Source: Chromatiaceae bacterium (lineage in GTDB: Bacteria > Pseudomonadota > Gammaproteobacteria > Chromatiales > Chromatiaceae). Taken from it: a stretch of 64,000 nucleotides of DNA. Location: contig JADKCI010000001.1 of assembly GCA_016714645.1 (NCBI GenBank), forward strand, positions 1,240,001 to 1,304,000, read 5' to 3'. Of this stretch, positions 24,510 to 32,204 are shown one piece after another. The translations under genes were made by a program, and so were the position numbers. Under the pieces are notes generated by a model. It saw nothing but the letters and a program-made list of their open reading frames with translations. It searched no databases and was not told the DNA's origin. How positions within the stretch are numbered: the first letter of the stretch is position 1; each line of letters starts with the position of its first letter.

Positions 24510-24673
24510 ATGCGGGCAACTTATGGCAAGAAAGTTTTACTGGTCGATGGCAGCAAAAAGCCCTAAACCGACTACTGTGTGATTGTTGCGAGGCCGTGGC
24601 GGGGGTCGAGACTGAGACCGCCGGGTCTCTGGCGGAGGTCATGGCCAGCATCAAGTTCGACCCCGATCGGTAG
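24510..24673 (+). pseudogene. fragment of a response-regulator receiver domain, frameshifted
   Basis: ATG 24510 encodes MRATYGKKVLLVDGSKK, a receiver strand-1 sequence in which VDD has become VDG. The reading stops at TAA because of a shift in the AAAAA run near 24556. In the next frame the domain goes on as ALNRLLCDCCEAVAGVETE and TAGSLAEVMASI (helix 1 and strand 2), then ends at 24673. Without the phosphorylation-site strand it cannot function. It is fused at its 3' side to the FecR remnant. Confidence 0.6.
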
Positions 24674-25526
24674 TGGGTCCGCAGTGAGAACGCCCCCGTG
24701 CAGATCATCAAGGTGCAGGGCGAGGTCCGCGGCCACCTCGGTGCCCCCCACACTAAGCGCACGCTCAAGCCAGGTATGACGCTGTATGCCGGGGATGACC
24801 TGGAAACCGGCAAAGATGCCAACGCCACCCTGCAGTTCGCCGACGGCACCCGTCTTCTGGTGCGGGAACGGAGCCGCCTCCAACTGGTCTCCGCGCGCCT
24901 GATCGGCGGTGAGGTTTCCGATGCCGAGGTGCTCCTCGAGGAACGCCGCTCAGAATCCCAAGCCAACCCCGACAAACAGTGCCTAAGGCCATCCGCTACC
25001 GGGTCCAGGTGGCACCGAGCGCATCCTTCGAAATCCTGCTCCAGGACCGTATCACCACCGAGCCTTCGGTGAAGTTCACAAGAGTGCCCGACGGAGATTG
25101 CTTCCTGCGGGTAAGGCCGGTGGATCGGGACGGGATCGAGGGTCTCGACAGTCAGCGGGGACTCAAGGTCGACGCCCAACCCAACCCCCCTTCAGCCAAA
25201 GCCCCACCCAGGAGTTCGCGGCCCCGGAGATCGAGGGGCAGAGCATGACCTTCCGCTGGCGCGGCGAGCCCAACGAACGGTTCGAGGTGGAGTTGGTCGA
25301 GGATCGGGGCTTCGACCACTCGGTGCAGCGGGTGGGGGTGACCACGAACGAGGCGACCTTCCAAAAACCGCTCTTCGGTGTTTACTACCTGCGAGCCCGC
25401 GGGTTTGACGCCGATAACCAGTCCGAACCCTGGAATCCGCCGCAGAGGATCGATCTATCCCCACCGTCGTGGGTATTTCCTGCCATCGGGATGGCCGCCT
25501 CCCTGCTCCTGCTCTTCTGGCCGTGA
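24674..25526 (+). pseudogene. FecR-domain (LysM-FecR type) protein, truncated and frameshifted
   Basis: Three frames together give one recognisable protein. Frame A from 24674 has WVRSENAPVQIIKVQGEVRG, LKPGMTLYAGDDLETGKDANATL and LQFADGTRLLVRERSRLQL: a FecR domain entered just where LysM-FecR proteins leave their LysM part. Frame B (about 24979-25200) has YRVQVAPSASFEILLQDR and FLRVRPVDRDGIEGLDSQRG. Frame C (about 25190-25526) has TFRWRGEPNERFEVELVED, YYLRARGFDADNQSEPW and a terminal hydrophobic WVFPAIGMAASLLLLFWP. The N-terminal signal and LysM regions are missing, and two frameshifts break it. Such proteins often sit with CHASE2-type sensors; here only the receiver fragment remains. Confidence 0.7.
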
Positions 25527-25656
25527 AAAGCCAGCCCTTCCAGAGCCAACCGCCGATGCCCCGGCTGGCGTAAGCCTGCCTGGGAGACCTGAACAGTTAC
25601 GGTGGACCCAGGAGCTTGTCCAGGCAGCGGTAGCAGGTGTGGGATGGTAAAAGTCC

Positions 25657-26532
25657 TCACCGAGCAGATCGCCCTGGGCCCTGTGTGCCTTGCAGCCGCC
25701 ACTCGCTGCCGGTATCGATAAGGTCGTCCACATTCCGAGGGATCTCGTCCCACACCACAGGCTCCAGTCGGGCGATCGGGTCCTGGCGGTAGAAGGCGGC
25801 GAGTTGGGTATAGACCGCCGGGAACTCCAACCGGAGCGGATGGGGGATCTCGAAGAAGGCCTCGCTGCATACCGCGAAAAACTCCCCCGGGGACTCGGCC
25901 CCATAGGGGTCGATGGCGGTCTCCCCATGGCGGTCCACGCGGTGGACGAAGGCCGCATAGGCGGCCCCGAGATCCCGCGCCCAGGTCCCGTCGCTCATCC
26001 CGGCATGCAGGGGAGGGTGGCCGTTGGCGGGGCCGCTACGCATATCCAGCTTATGGGCCAGTTCGTGGATGACGACGTTGTAGCCATCCCGCTGCATCCC
26101 AGCCTCCACGTCGGCCCAGGATAGGATCACCGGCCCCTGCTCCCAGGCCTCCCCACTTTTGACCACGCTCTCGATCCAGACGACCCCATCGGCATTGATG
26201 TGCTCCCGCTCCAGTACGAACTCTTCCGGGTAGACGATGACGGCATACCACCCCTGGTACCAGGACAGGCCGAGGTGCAGGACCGGCAGGCAGGCCTGCA
26301 GGGCGATGGCAATTTGATCGTGGGGTTCGAGGCTGGCTCCCTGGACCGCCTCGATGGTCTTGGACCTCAGGAATTGGGCCGCAAGTGCCTGCAGGCCCTG
26401 GGCCTCCCCTGCGTCCAGCCCGGCCAAGAGCGGAAGGGCGTCCCAGGCTTGCTTCCATGCCTTCGCGGGGTAATGGGCCAGGGCTCTGGCCGTGGTTCGC
26501 TCACGCCAGCGGCGGACCAGTGCCCCGATCAC
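25657..26532 (-). CDS. mtfA: zinc-dependent peptidase of the MtfA family
   Basis: A 291-residue metallopeptidase with the zinc site HELAHKLD, a downstream Glu-rich GAESPGEFFAVCSEAFFE that supplies the third ligand, and the family markers VYPEEFVLERE and GPVILSW. E. coli MtfA binds the repressor Mlc and so affects glucose uptake; the target here is unknown. The start is GTG at 26530-26532. The gene has no close partner: a pseudogene lies to one side and unassigned sequence to the other. It is intact, unlike its immediate neighbours. Confidence 0.9.
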   Translation of the reverse strand: MIGALVRRWRERTTARALAHYPAKAWKQAWDALPLLAGLDAGEAQGLQALAAQFLRSKTIEAVQGASLEPHDQIAIALQACLPVLHLGLSWYQGWYAVIVYPEEFVLEREHINADGVVWIESVVKSGEAWEQGPVILSWADVEAGMQRDGYNVVIHELAHKLDMRSGPANGHPPLHAGMSDGTWARDLGAAYAAFVHRVDRHGETAIDPYGAESPGEFFAVCSEAFFEIPHPLRLEFPAVYTQLAAFYRQDPIARLEPVVWDEIPRNVDDLIDTGSEWRLQGTQGPGRSAR

Positions 26533-27594
26533 GGCGTCGCCCCTGACTTTGGAGGGCTGGGAAAGGGTAGGAATGGGATTGCGATCACGGTGCCATGCTC
26601 ACGCAGGGGCCGCCCCATGACAAGGCCGGATGGCCCCGCGGCCAGAGTTCGGCGCGGCGTCCCGCGCCTTCGGTTGGTACAAGCGCCGCGATCCGATCTC
26701 GTCCCCACCCAGGTGGCCCTCCTCCCCGATGACCGTGCACCGTCGGACCTGGACTACGAGGTTGTCCAGGTCCACATCAGCGGCCTGCGCCCTTCTCTGT
26801 GCGAACGCGGGCAATCCCTATTGGACGTCCGCTTCGTGGTGCTGTTTCATGAACTGACCAGCACCTTGGTTGCGGATGGGTTTGAGCCGTTGGTCTAGGT
26901 CGGTGAAGCCGAGATCGGCGAAGAGGGTCGGGGCACGGACGGATACATGGCAGAGGGCGCGGAAATGCAACCTCTTTAGTTCAGGGGATTCCGCTAGACG
27001 GGTCAGCATGCCTTCCATCCTGTTTTTCCTCAGCCTCCAGGGTGCAGATTGGGGATCACGAGCGGGCGCCCGCTATACCGGAAACGCCTGTGGTAGGTGG
27101 ATCGGCCCTAACCCGCACCGGATCGTGTCGGACGCGGTCGGCATCGACCCCAAGTGCGCCTGGCCGATCCTCACCCCCAGGACCCACCAATTCTAAGGGC
27201 ACTGAGCCCGCCCGTCCTACCATGGACTGCCGCGGCAGTGCGCCCTATGATTCAAAAAAATCGTGAACAAGCGGAGGCTACGTCAACATCCAGAGGTGAC
27301 CCTGGTTCGGGGGCATGCTGGCAGATATGCAAGGAACTTCAGACAGGATTTCGGACCGCAGAGACCAAGGAGCCCGAGCGGCGAGCGGGACACCGGGGTC
27401 ACGGTTCACCCAAACGCTGATTTTTTACATCCGCTCATTCTGCTTGGGTAGCTGCCGGTACTTCGAGCAGCGCCGGGGTCGGACCCCCCCCAAGGCTAGG
27501 TTATAATGCCGAGTAGGCAAAAAAATGGGGCCAGCGATCGGCCGGTTGCGAAGGGGTTCGCGTAAGACGATCAGACCAATAGGGTATAGTTTCT
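26533..27594. other. 1.06-kb stretch with no confident gene
   Basis: Two weak candidates are present. One is a plus-strand frame from ATG 26617 to 26898 (93 residues; includes DLDYEVVQVHISGLRPSL). The other is a minus-strand frame from 27018 to 26818 (66 residues) with a GAGG site nine bases before its ATG (MEGMLTRLAESPELKRLHFR). They overlap, and neither resembles a family I know. From 27020 on, no frame is convincing. A TATAAT at 27502-27507, about 90 bp before the next gene, could be a -10 element but lacks a clear -35. The stretch may be decayed sequence. Confidence 0.5.
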
Positions 27595-28242
27595 ATGAAA
27601 ACGCCAAAGGTAAATTGGCCCTGCGATACCAGCACCGAGCCCGAGTCCCCGGCTGGTACGCAAGAGAGCCAACGCGGTCAAACGGGGGTCTTACTTTCGG
27701 AGCACGATGTCCTCTGCAGACTTGTTACGGCCTTAGTGCAGAGCAACCGTCGCTGGCAGATGGTGATGTTTCCGATGCTATTCGGCTTCACGTTGTTTGC
27801 TGCCTACGCGTTTTACATGGTTTACAATCTCGTGCAGGACATTGACACCATGGCGCGTGCGGTCGATGTCAATTTGGGGTTCATGTCAGAGCGAATGGGT
27901 CAGATCTCGCGAAATCTCGACGGGCTCACTGGCAGCGTGCGGGACATCTCAGTGAATCTTGACGACCTCACCGGAACGGTAACGGCTATGAACGTGAAGT
28001 TGGAAACCTTGCCTCCGATGCTGAATTCCATCCGGGACGTCGACATACGGATCGGGTCCATGGATCAAACCATGCGCTCGTTAGATGGACGCGTGGGTTC
28101 GATGAACGCGACCCTGCAATTCATGAACGGACACATGGCGGCAGTGACGGCGGCGACTCAGCATATCAGTGGCAACGTGTCCGGCCTTAACCAGAACATT
28201 GGCCGTCCCATGAATTTTATGAATAGCATCATGCCGTGGTGA
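27595..28242 (+). CDS. single-pass membrane protein with a long coiled coil, function unknown
   Basis: A 215-residue protein. A polar N-terminus (1-50) is followed by one membrane helix (about 58-82, MFPMLFGFTLFAAYAFYMVYNLV) and then a heptad-rich region (85-200) made of repeated segments such as MGQISRNLDGLTGSVRDIS and VNLDDLTGTVTAMN, ending MNFMNSIMPW. The repeated NLD-LTG and VG-SMN pattern suggests a rod like the signalling helices of chemoreceptors, but no methyl-accepting hairpin tip, HAMP or catalytic domain is present. Composition is lower in GC than the flanking core genes. I do not recognise a named family. Neighbours give no clue. Confidence 0.7.
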   Translation: MKTPKVNWPCDTSTEPESPAGTQESQRGQTGVLLSEHDVLCRLVTALVQSNRRWQMVMFPMLFGFTLFAAYAFYMVYNLVQDIDTMARAVDVNLGFMSERMGQISRNLDGLTGSVRDISVNLDDLTGTVTAMNVKLETLPPMLNSIRDVDIRIGSMDQTMRSLDGRVGSMNATLQFMNGHMAAVTAATQHISGNVSGLNQNIGRPMNFMNSIMPW

Positions 28243-28732
28243 AATAATATTGAAATATTCAAATATACTGATATGCTTGTGTTAAAGGCTTCAATTTGGC
28301 GAGCACGCCCTGTCAGGCGCGGTCGATAAGGCGCGGTTCTCCCAGGTCGGTGAGGCTTGTCTGCAGTTTGCGCGGCACGCGATCGAGCCGATCGCCATGT
28401 CGGGGTTACTTCGCGGCGATGGGGGTGCGAATATTGTGGCTCGTACCCCAACGCCGAGTGCCCTAAGTGGCAGTCGTTGGACGTTAGATGGGCAGTCGCC
28501 ACTTGGGAGGGAGCGAGGCGAAAATGATAAGGACTAGCCGCTCGCCTCAGGAAGGCGCCATGGGTGACACGGGCTGTCAGCCACTTCTGACCTTGCAGGA
28601 AACGGCCAGCTCCACCCCCAACGTTTGGACTACGGTGGGGCCGCTGCAGGTACACGGAGATAGGGCGGATAACTCGTGGCTTCTACCTAAACGAGGAGCT
28701 AGGCATACGCAGCGATAAGTGCGAGATCCACA
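28243..28732. other. 490-bp intergenic region, AT-rich at the left end
   Basis: No gene supported. Bases 28243-28290 are unusually AT-rich for this genome and contain TTGAAATATTCAA (28249-28261), a perfect palindrome with arms TTGAA/TTCAA that could be an operator or part of a promoter. The remainder has only short frames without ribosome sites. GAGG-like sequence near 28693 is too far from the ankyrin gene start to be its site. Confidence 0.5.
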
Positions 28733-29896
28733 ATGAACTATCTAATGTTGCGTTCCCTGCTGCTCGTAATTCTTGCTACGGCCCTTGCTGCCTGTAATTT
28801 CGGGCCCCAGGTGACGATATTCGAGGCGGCGATGACAGGAAACCTCGTTGCGATTGATATGGCGCTGCGATCGGGTGTGGATGTGAACGCGGCGGACCCT
28901 CAGGGAGAAACGCCGTTACATTATGCGGCTGCCGCGGGACAGGTTAATGCCGTGAATAAATTGGTGCATCGGGGGGCTAAGGTCAATTCTTTGAATCTTT
29001 ATGGTGACACCCCGCTGCACAAGGCCGCATCCACCTGTGTCTTCGATTCCCTGCGCCAGCTATTGGATGCGGGGGTAGACTACCATGCCCGCAACAAGAG
29101 TGGGGAGACGCCACTGCACCAGGCAGCGGCGTGCAGAGACCCTCGCCTCGCCCAGTTACTGGTGGAACGCGGATCCGATCTCAATACCCTTAGCAAGCAG
29201 CGTGAGGCCCCGCTGCACAAGGCCGTCAAGAACAACAGCCTTGACGTGGTTCGGATACTGATCGCCGCGGGGGCAACAATCCCGGATACACCACAAACCG
29301 ACACGCTATTGCATGTTGCGGCGCGGGTCGGGTACACGGACATGACTGGCCTCTTGTTGAGCAATGGTCTGAACCCGAACGTGACCGACGAAAGAAGTAA
29401 GACCCCCTTGCATGTCGCGGTGAGTGAAGGCGATGAGGAGATCGCCCTGCTCTTGCTCCGGGCAGGCGCAAGTGTAAATGCCCAAGACCGTCCCGGTAAC
29501 ACCCCGCTTCACGACGCTGCGGCGAGCGGACATATTGGCGCTGTCGAGGTGCTTCTACTGGCGGGCGCCGACATCAATGCGCGCGACGATCGCGGTCGAA
29601 CGCCCTTGCACGAGGCAGCCCGCAAGGGCCGGCTCGAGGTAGCGGAGTACCTGATTCGCGCTGGGGCAAAGGCGAACCTGATGGATTCGCTTGGGGAAAC
29701 GCCACTCGACACTGCGCGATCAGCGCGCCAGTGGGAGGTTGCCACCAGTCTGTCCAAAGAAAGTACGGGCTGCGATCCTTCGGGGCTACAGAACTACCAA
29801 CCAAATCCGGCCACGGATCCTCAGTCCTCCAGAGTGTGGAATCGAGCGGATAATGACGGACTCCCTGCTACCAAGATGCCATCGCTGCGTGCTTGA
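28733..29896 (+). CDS. ankyrin-repeat lipoprotein
   Basis: A 387-residue protein with a lipoprotein signal peptide (lipobox LAAC, Cys21) and about ten consecutive ankyrin repeats from residue 30 to about 345. The TPLHxAA core recurs (GETPLHYAAAAG, GDTPLHKAAS, KTPLHVAVSEGD, NTPLHDAAASGH, RTPLHEAARKGR). It should be anchored in the outer or inner membrane facing the periplasm and act as a protein-binding scaffold; the partner is unknown. A 50-residue polar tail follows the last repeat. It stands alone in a gene-poor region, 490 bp after the coiled-coil gene. Confidence 0.88.
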   Translation: MNYLMLRSLLLVILATALAACNFGPQVTIFEAAMTGNLVAIDMALRSGVDVNAADPQGETPLHYAAAAGQVNAVNKLVHRGAKVNSLNLYGDTPLHKAASTCVFDSLRQLLDAGVDYHARNKSGETPLHQAAACRDPRLAQLLVERGSDLNTLSKQREAPLHKAVKNNSLDVVRILIAAGATIPDTPQTDTLLHVAARVGYTDMTGLLLSNGLNPNVTDERSKTPLHVAVSEGDEEIALLLLRAGASVNAQDRPGNTPLHDAAASGHIGAVEVLLLAGADINARDDRGRTPLHEAARKGRLEVAEYLIRAGAKANLMDSLGETPLDTARSARQWEVATSLSKESTGCDPSGLQNYQPNPATDPQSSRVWNRADNDGLPATKMPSLRA

Positions 29897-30108
29897 GTTA
29901 GGTGGGCAGTCCCCGGTGGTCATCTTCAAAGGCTTCCGGGTGCGCATGATCCGCCTGAGCCCTTGGGTAACCGCGCCTCTTCAACAGTGTGACTCCCGGG
30001 GTTCAGGCGGCGAGTCGCTGAACTGAATCCGCGTGACCCTTCTGTAGCAAACCAGCCAAGTAGATTGGTCACTCCGCCTGCTCGCCAAGTCTTACTGGGA
30101 GGCCCCGT

Positions 30109-30144
30109 CCTCAACTAGATGACCTTCCTCAACTAGATGACCTT
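30109..30144 (+). repeat. 18-bp tandem duplication
   Basis: Two perfect adjacent copies of CCTCAACTAGATGACCTT (30109-30126 and 30127-30144). They lie in a 320-bp gap (29897-30216) that otherwise holds no supported gene. Probably a slippage or repair scar. Confidence 0.85.
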
Positions 30145-30216
30145 ATGATATGGGCCCTTCTCGCAGCCCCGGTTATCTTGCGGGGATTGGGGCTCAATCA
30201 TACGCGTTGGCTGCAT

Positions 30217-30843
30217 TCACCCGTCTGTGGCTCGGCGCGGCGTGGCTTCCTTGATAATTCCTGGCCCAAAACGGTGCTGTTTTTCGTGGGTAAATCCTGG
30301 GGGAGGATAGATGAACTCGCAGTTCTCCTCGTTGAACTGAGCCTCGTCTTTCTGTCCGAGACACGCATCGAGTTCGCCGGGACCGCCGTCAAGGGAATCT
30401 AACTCAGGTCCGCCCCATAGGACGTCCCGGCCATGACCGCCATAAAGGGAGTCCTTCCCTTTGGCTCCGAAGAGCACATCATCCCCGTCCTCGCCGTAGA
30501 TCGAGTCGTTGCCAGGGCCGCCATGGACAGTGTCGTTGCCGGGGCCTGCGCACACAATGTCGTCGTCAGCGTCTGCCTGGATAGCGTCGTCGCCCCCAAG
30601 CCCTAGGATGACATCGTCATCCTCCGTTCCCCAAAGAACATCGTTTTCCTCCGTCCCGACGCACGTTGCTGGTCTCCCTTGGCAGGTAGGGATTGGTTCC
30701 AGGCCCGGGGGTAGATGGGGGCATTGGATGACGAACCCCATCGTCCCCGAGGATCCAGGCGCTCCTTGCGTCGGGATACTGGTGGTTGTCGCGGTGAGAA
30801 AGAGCAAAAGACAGGTCAATAGCCTAAGTCTAGAAGCGTACAT
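30217..30843 (-). CDS. small RTX (hemolysin-type calcium-binding repeat) secreted protein
   Basis: A 208-residue protein with an N-terminal Sec-type signal (MYASRLRLLTCLLLFLTATTTS) and cleavage probably near residue 28. From about residue 62 to 155 it has nonapeptide-type calcium repeats (GLGGDDAIQ, GPGNDTVHG, GPGNDSIYGEDGDDVLFG, GGHGRDVLWG), which fold into a calcium-loaded beta-roll. Conserved cysteines (about 41, 54, 61, 97 and 160) may form disulfides, consistent with an exported fold. No catalytic domain and no type I secretion genes are nearby. Function may be calcium-dependent adhesion; this is inference. Confidence 0.8.
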   Translation of the reverse strand: MYASRLRLLTCLLLFLTATTTSIPTQGAPGSSGTMGFVIQCPHLPPGLEPIPTCQGRPATCVGTEENDVLWGTEDDDVILGLGGDDAIQADADDDIVCAGPGNDTVHGGPGNDSIYGEDGDDVLFGAKGKDSLYGGHGRDVLWGGPELDSLDGGPGELDACLGQKDEAQFNEENCEFIYPPPGFTHEKQHRFGPGIIKEATPRRATDG

Positions 30844-31322
30844 CAGGTTGGGCCCCTCTAAGGCGCGGTATTACTGGAACGAAGCGGTGGGGTTGTCGCC
30901 TCGTCATGTTGTTCTCTAATAGTTCAGCGTAGACCTGGCTCACCAGTTGTCAAACACAACCGCGAGTTTTCGCCTCAGACCGGTGCGGGTGCGCGCAAAG
31001 GGTTGCTACCGTAACGCCTCGTTCGCTCATCTGGACCCCTCCGTTGGGTCTGTGCGGGGTCGGTTTTACGGGTCGCCTCCGGGCCAGTTTTGCATGTCGC
31101 CTGACAGTCAGCCGCGGGATCCCGCCAAGGTTCTGGTCGCGGCCCGGGGTACGCACCCGGACACCGCGTGGTAAAGGCTAGGGTGATATCGGCCAGGAGT
31201 GTCGGTTGCTGATCCTTGTGGGAGTCGCGCGCAAGTAGGGGCTTCGGTCCTGGCCTGATGCCGGGCGCTCCTCCCATTGGTACCGGGCCTGGGCCCGATA
31301 CCGTCGCAACCTGTATAGGCCC
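30844..31322. other. 479-bp region without a supported gene
   Basis: Only short frames in several directions, none with a ribosome site or family resemblance. It lies between the RTX gene start (which reads leftward) and a truncated transporter fragment, so it may hold the RTX promoter at its left end. No repeats or hairpins stood out. Confidence 0.4.
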
Positions 31323-31559
31323 ATGACGCACACCCTCCTAATCCTGCTCAAGCTCGCCATTAGGGCCATCATCCTAATGGACTCCCGGCTTAAGGACCTG
31401 ACCTATCCGTGGCACCGCCCTCTGCCCTTGGTGCGGCCGCTGCTTGCCATGTATCTGCTGGTCCCGCTAGCGGTCCTGGTCCTCACCGGCCGTACCCTGG
31501 CGCTGCTGGTGCTGCATAGGGAGGACCCCTACGTCAAGACAGCCCCCTACCCAAAATAA
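31323..31559 (+). pseudogene. N-terminal fragment of a bile-acid/sodium symporter-type transporter
   Basis: A 78-residue frame, MTHTLLILLKLAIRAIILMD then KDLTYPWHRPLPLVRPLLAM and YLLVPLAVLVLTGRTLALL. The order of a short first helix, a charged stretch with a W/F-x-RP motif, and a second helix beginning RxLLAMYxLVPLA resembles the start of BASS-family transporters, which continue for about ten helices. Here the frame stops after two. I read it as a decayed remnant rather than a small functional protein. Confidence 0.4.
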
Positions 31560-31615
31560 AATATTAAGAATTGGTGGTAGGGGTGGATGCGGCGCGGCAG
31601 GCATTTTTTCCAGCC

Positions 31616-31629
31616 TTGATCTGGGTCAA
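31616..31629 (+). promoter_or_regulatory. FNR/Anr-type binding box upstream of the nap operon
   Basis: TTGAT-CTGG-GTCAA matches the FNR consensus TTGAT-N4-ATCAA at nine of ten positions. Its centre is about 80 bases before the first candidate gene and about 320 bases before napD. Anaerobic control is expected for nap genes. No good -10 element is visible 40 bases downstream, so the transcription start is uncertain. Confidence 0.6.
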
Positions 31630-31701
31630 TTTTAGCGGGAGCCTTCAAGGTTAGCCTGCCGCTTAAACCAAGCGGTCACGATTTTAGATCCGTCGCAGGC
31701 T

Positions 31702-31944
31702 ATGACTACCACCCAGGCCTTGAGACCAGCCCGCGCCCCGGGTCATCCTGTCGGGGGCGCGTTCGTGTGCGTTGCACCTCCGCCCTGGGACAAACCTGCC
31801 TACGTTTGGGTCGGCCAGCGCCCTGAACCTGAAGGTGGCTTCATGCTATTCCCGCCCACCCCATTCGTCAGCCGCGAAGGGATGCCTAACGGTCGTGGCG
31901 GCGGTCCCCCTGTCCAGGCCTGGCTAGGGCGGAAGAAGGCATGA
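31702..31944 (+). CDS. possible small protein preceding napD
   Basis: An 80-residue frame from ATG 31702 whose stop overlaps the napD start (ATGA). It is rich in Pro and Gly (GRGGGPPVQAW) and has no cysteines, so it is not the iron-sulfur protein NapF, nor does it resemble NapE. The ribosome site is weak. The four-base overlap suggests a real coupled leader gene, but it may be a chance frame in the leader of the nap transcript. Confidence 0.3.
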   Translation: MTTTQALRPARAPGHPVGGAFVCVAPPPWDKPAYVWVGQRPEPEGGFMLFPPTPFVSREGMPNGRGGGPPVQAWLGRKKA

Positions 31945-32204
31945 CCGAATACCACGTCTGTGGCGTCTTGCTGATATGTCGATCCGAGCAGGCCGCAGCG
32001 GTCGAGCAGAGGCTTCTTGGCCTGGCGGGGGTGGAGTTGCATGCCAGCGCGGGCGGGCGGCTGGTCGTCACCCTCGAGGGGCCCTTTTATGGCTATTGCG
32101 CCGACCTGATGGCCCGGTTGGCTGCCCTCGCGGGGGTCTCCGCGTCTTCTCTCATTTACTACCAAGTCGATAACGAGTCCCCCCAGGAGGAGGTCGTATC
32201 ATGA
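31941..32204 (+). CDS. napD: NapD, Tat proofreading chaperone for NapA
   Basis: An 87-residue cytoplasmic chaperone that binds the twin-arginine signal of NapA until the cofactor is inserted. It shows the ferredoxin-like fold typical of Nap[24 protein letters not shown] at the start, a central [18 protein letters not shown], and a late [27 protein letters not shown] lies just before its ATG. It overlaps napA by four bases (32201-32204), which would couple synthesis of chaperone and client. Confidence 0.9.
   Translation: MTEYHVCGVLLICRSEQAAAVEQRLLGLAGVELHASAGGRLVVTLEGPFYGYCADLMARLAALAGVSASSLIYYQVDNESPQEEVVS

Noticed and set aside
26599..27018. Two minus-strand frames as one broken gene
   Set aside because: They share a frame across a stop but neither half resembles a known protein, so no pseudogene is claimed.
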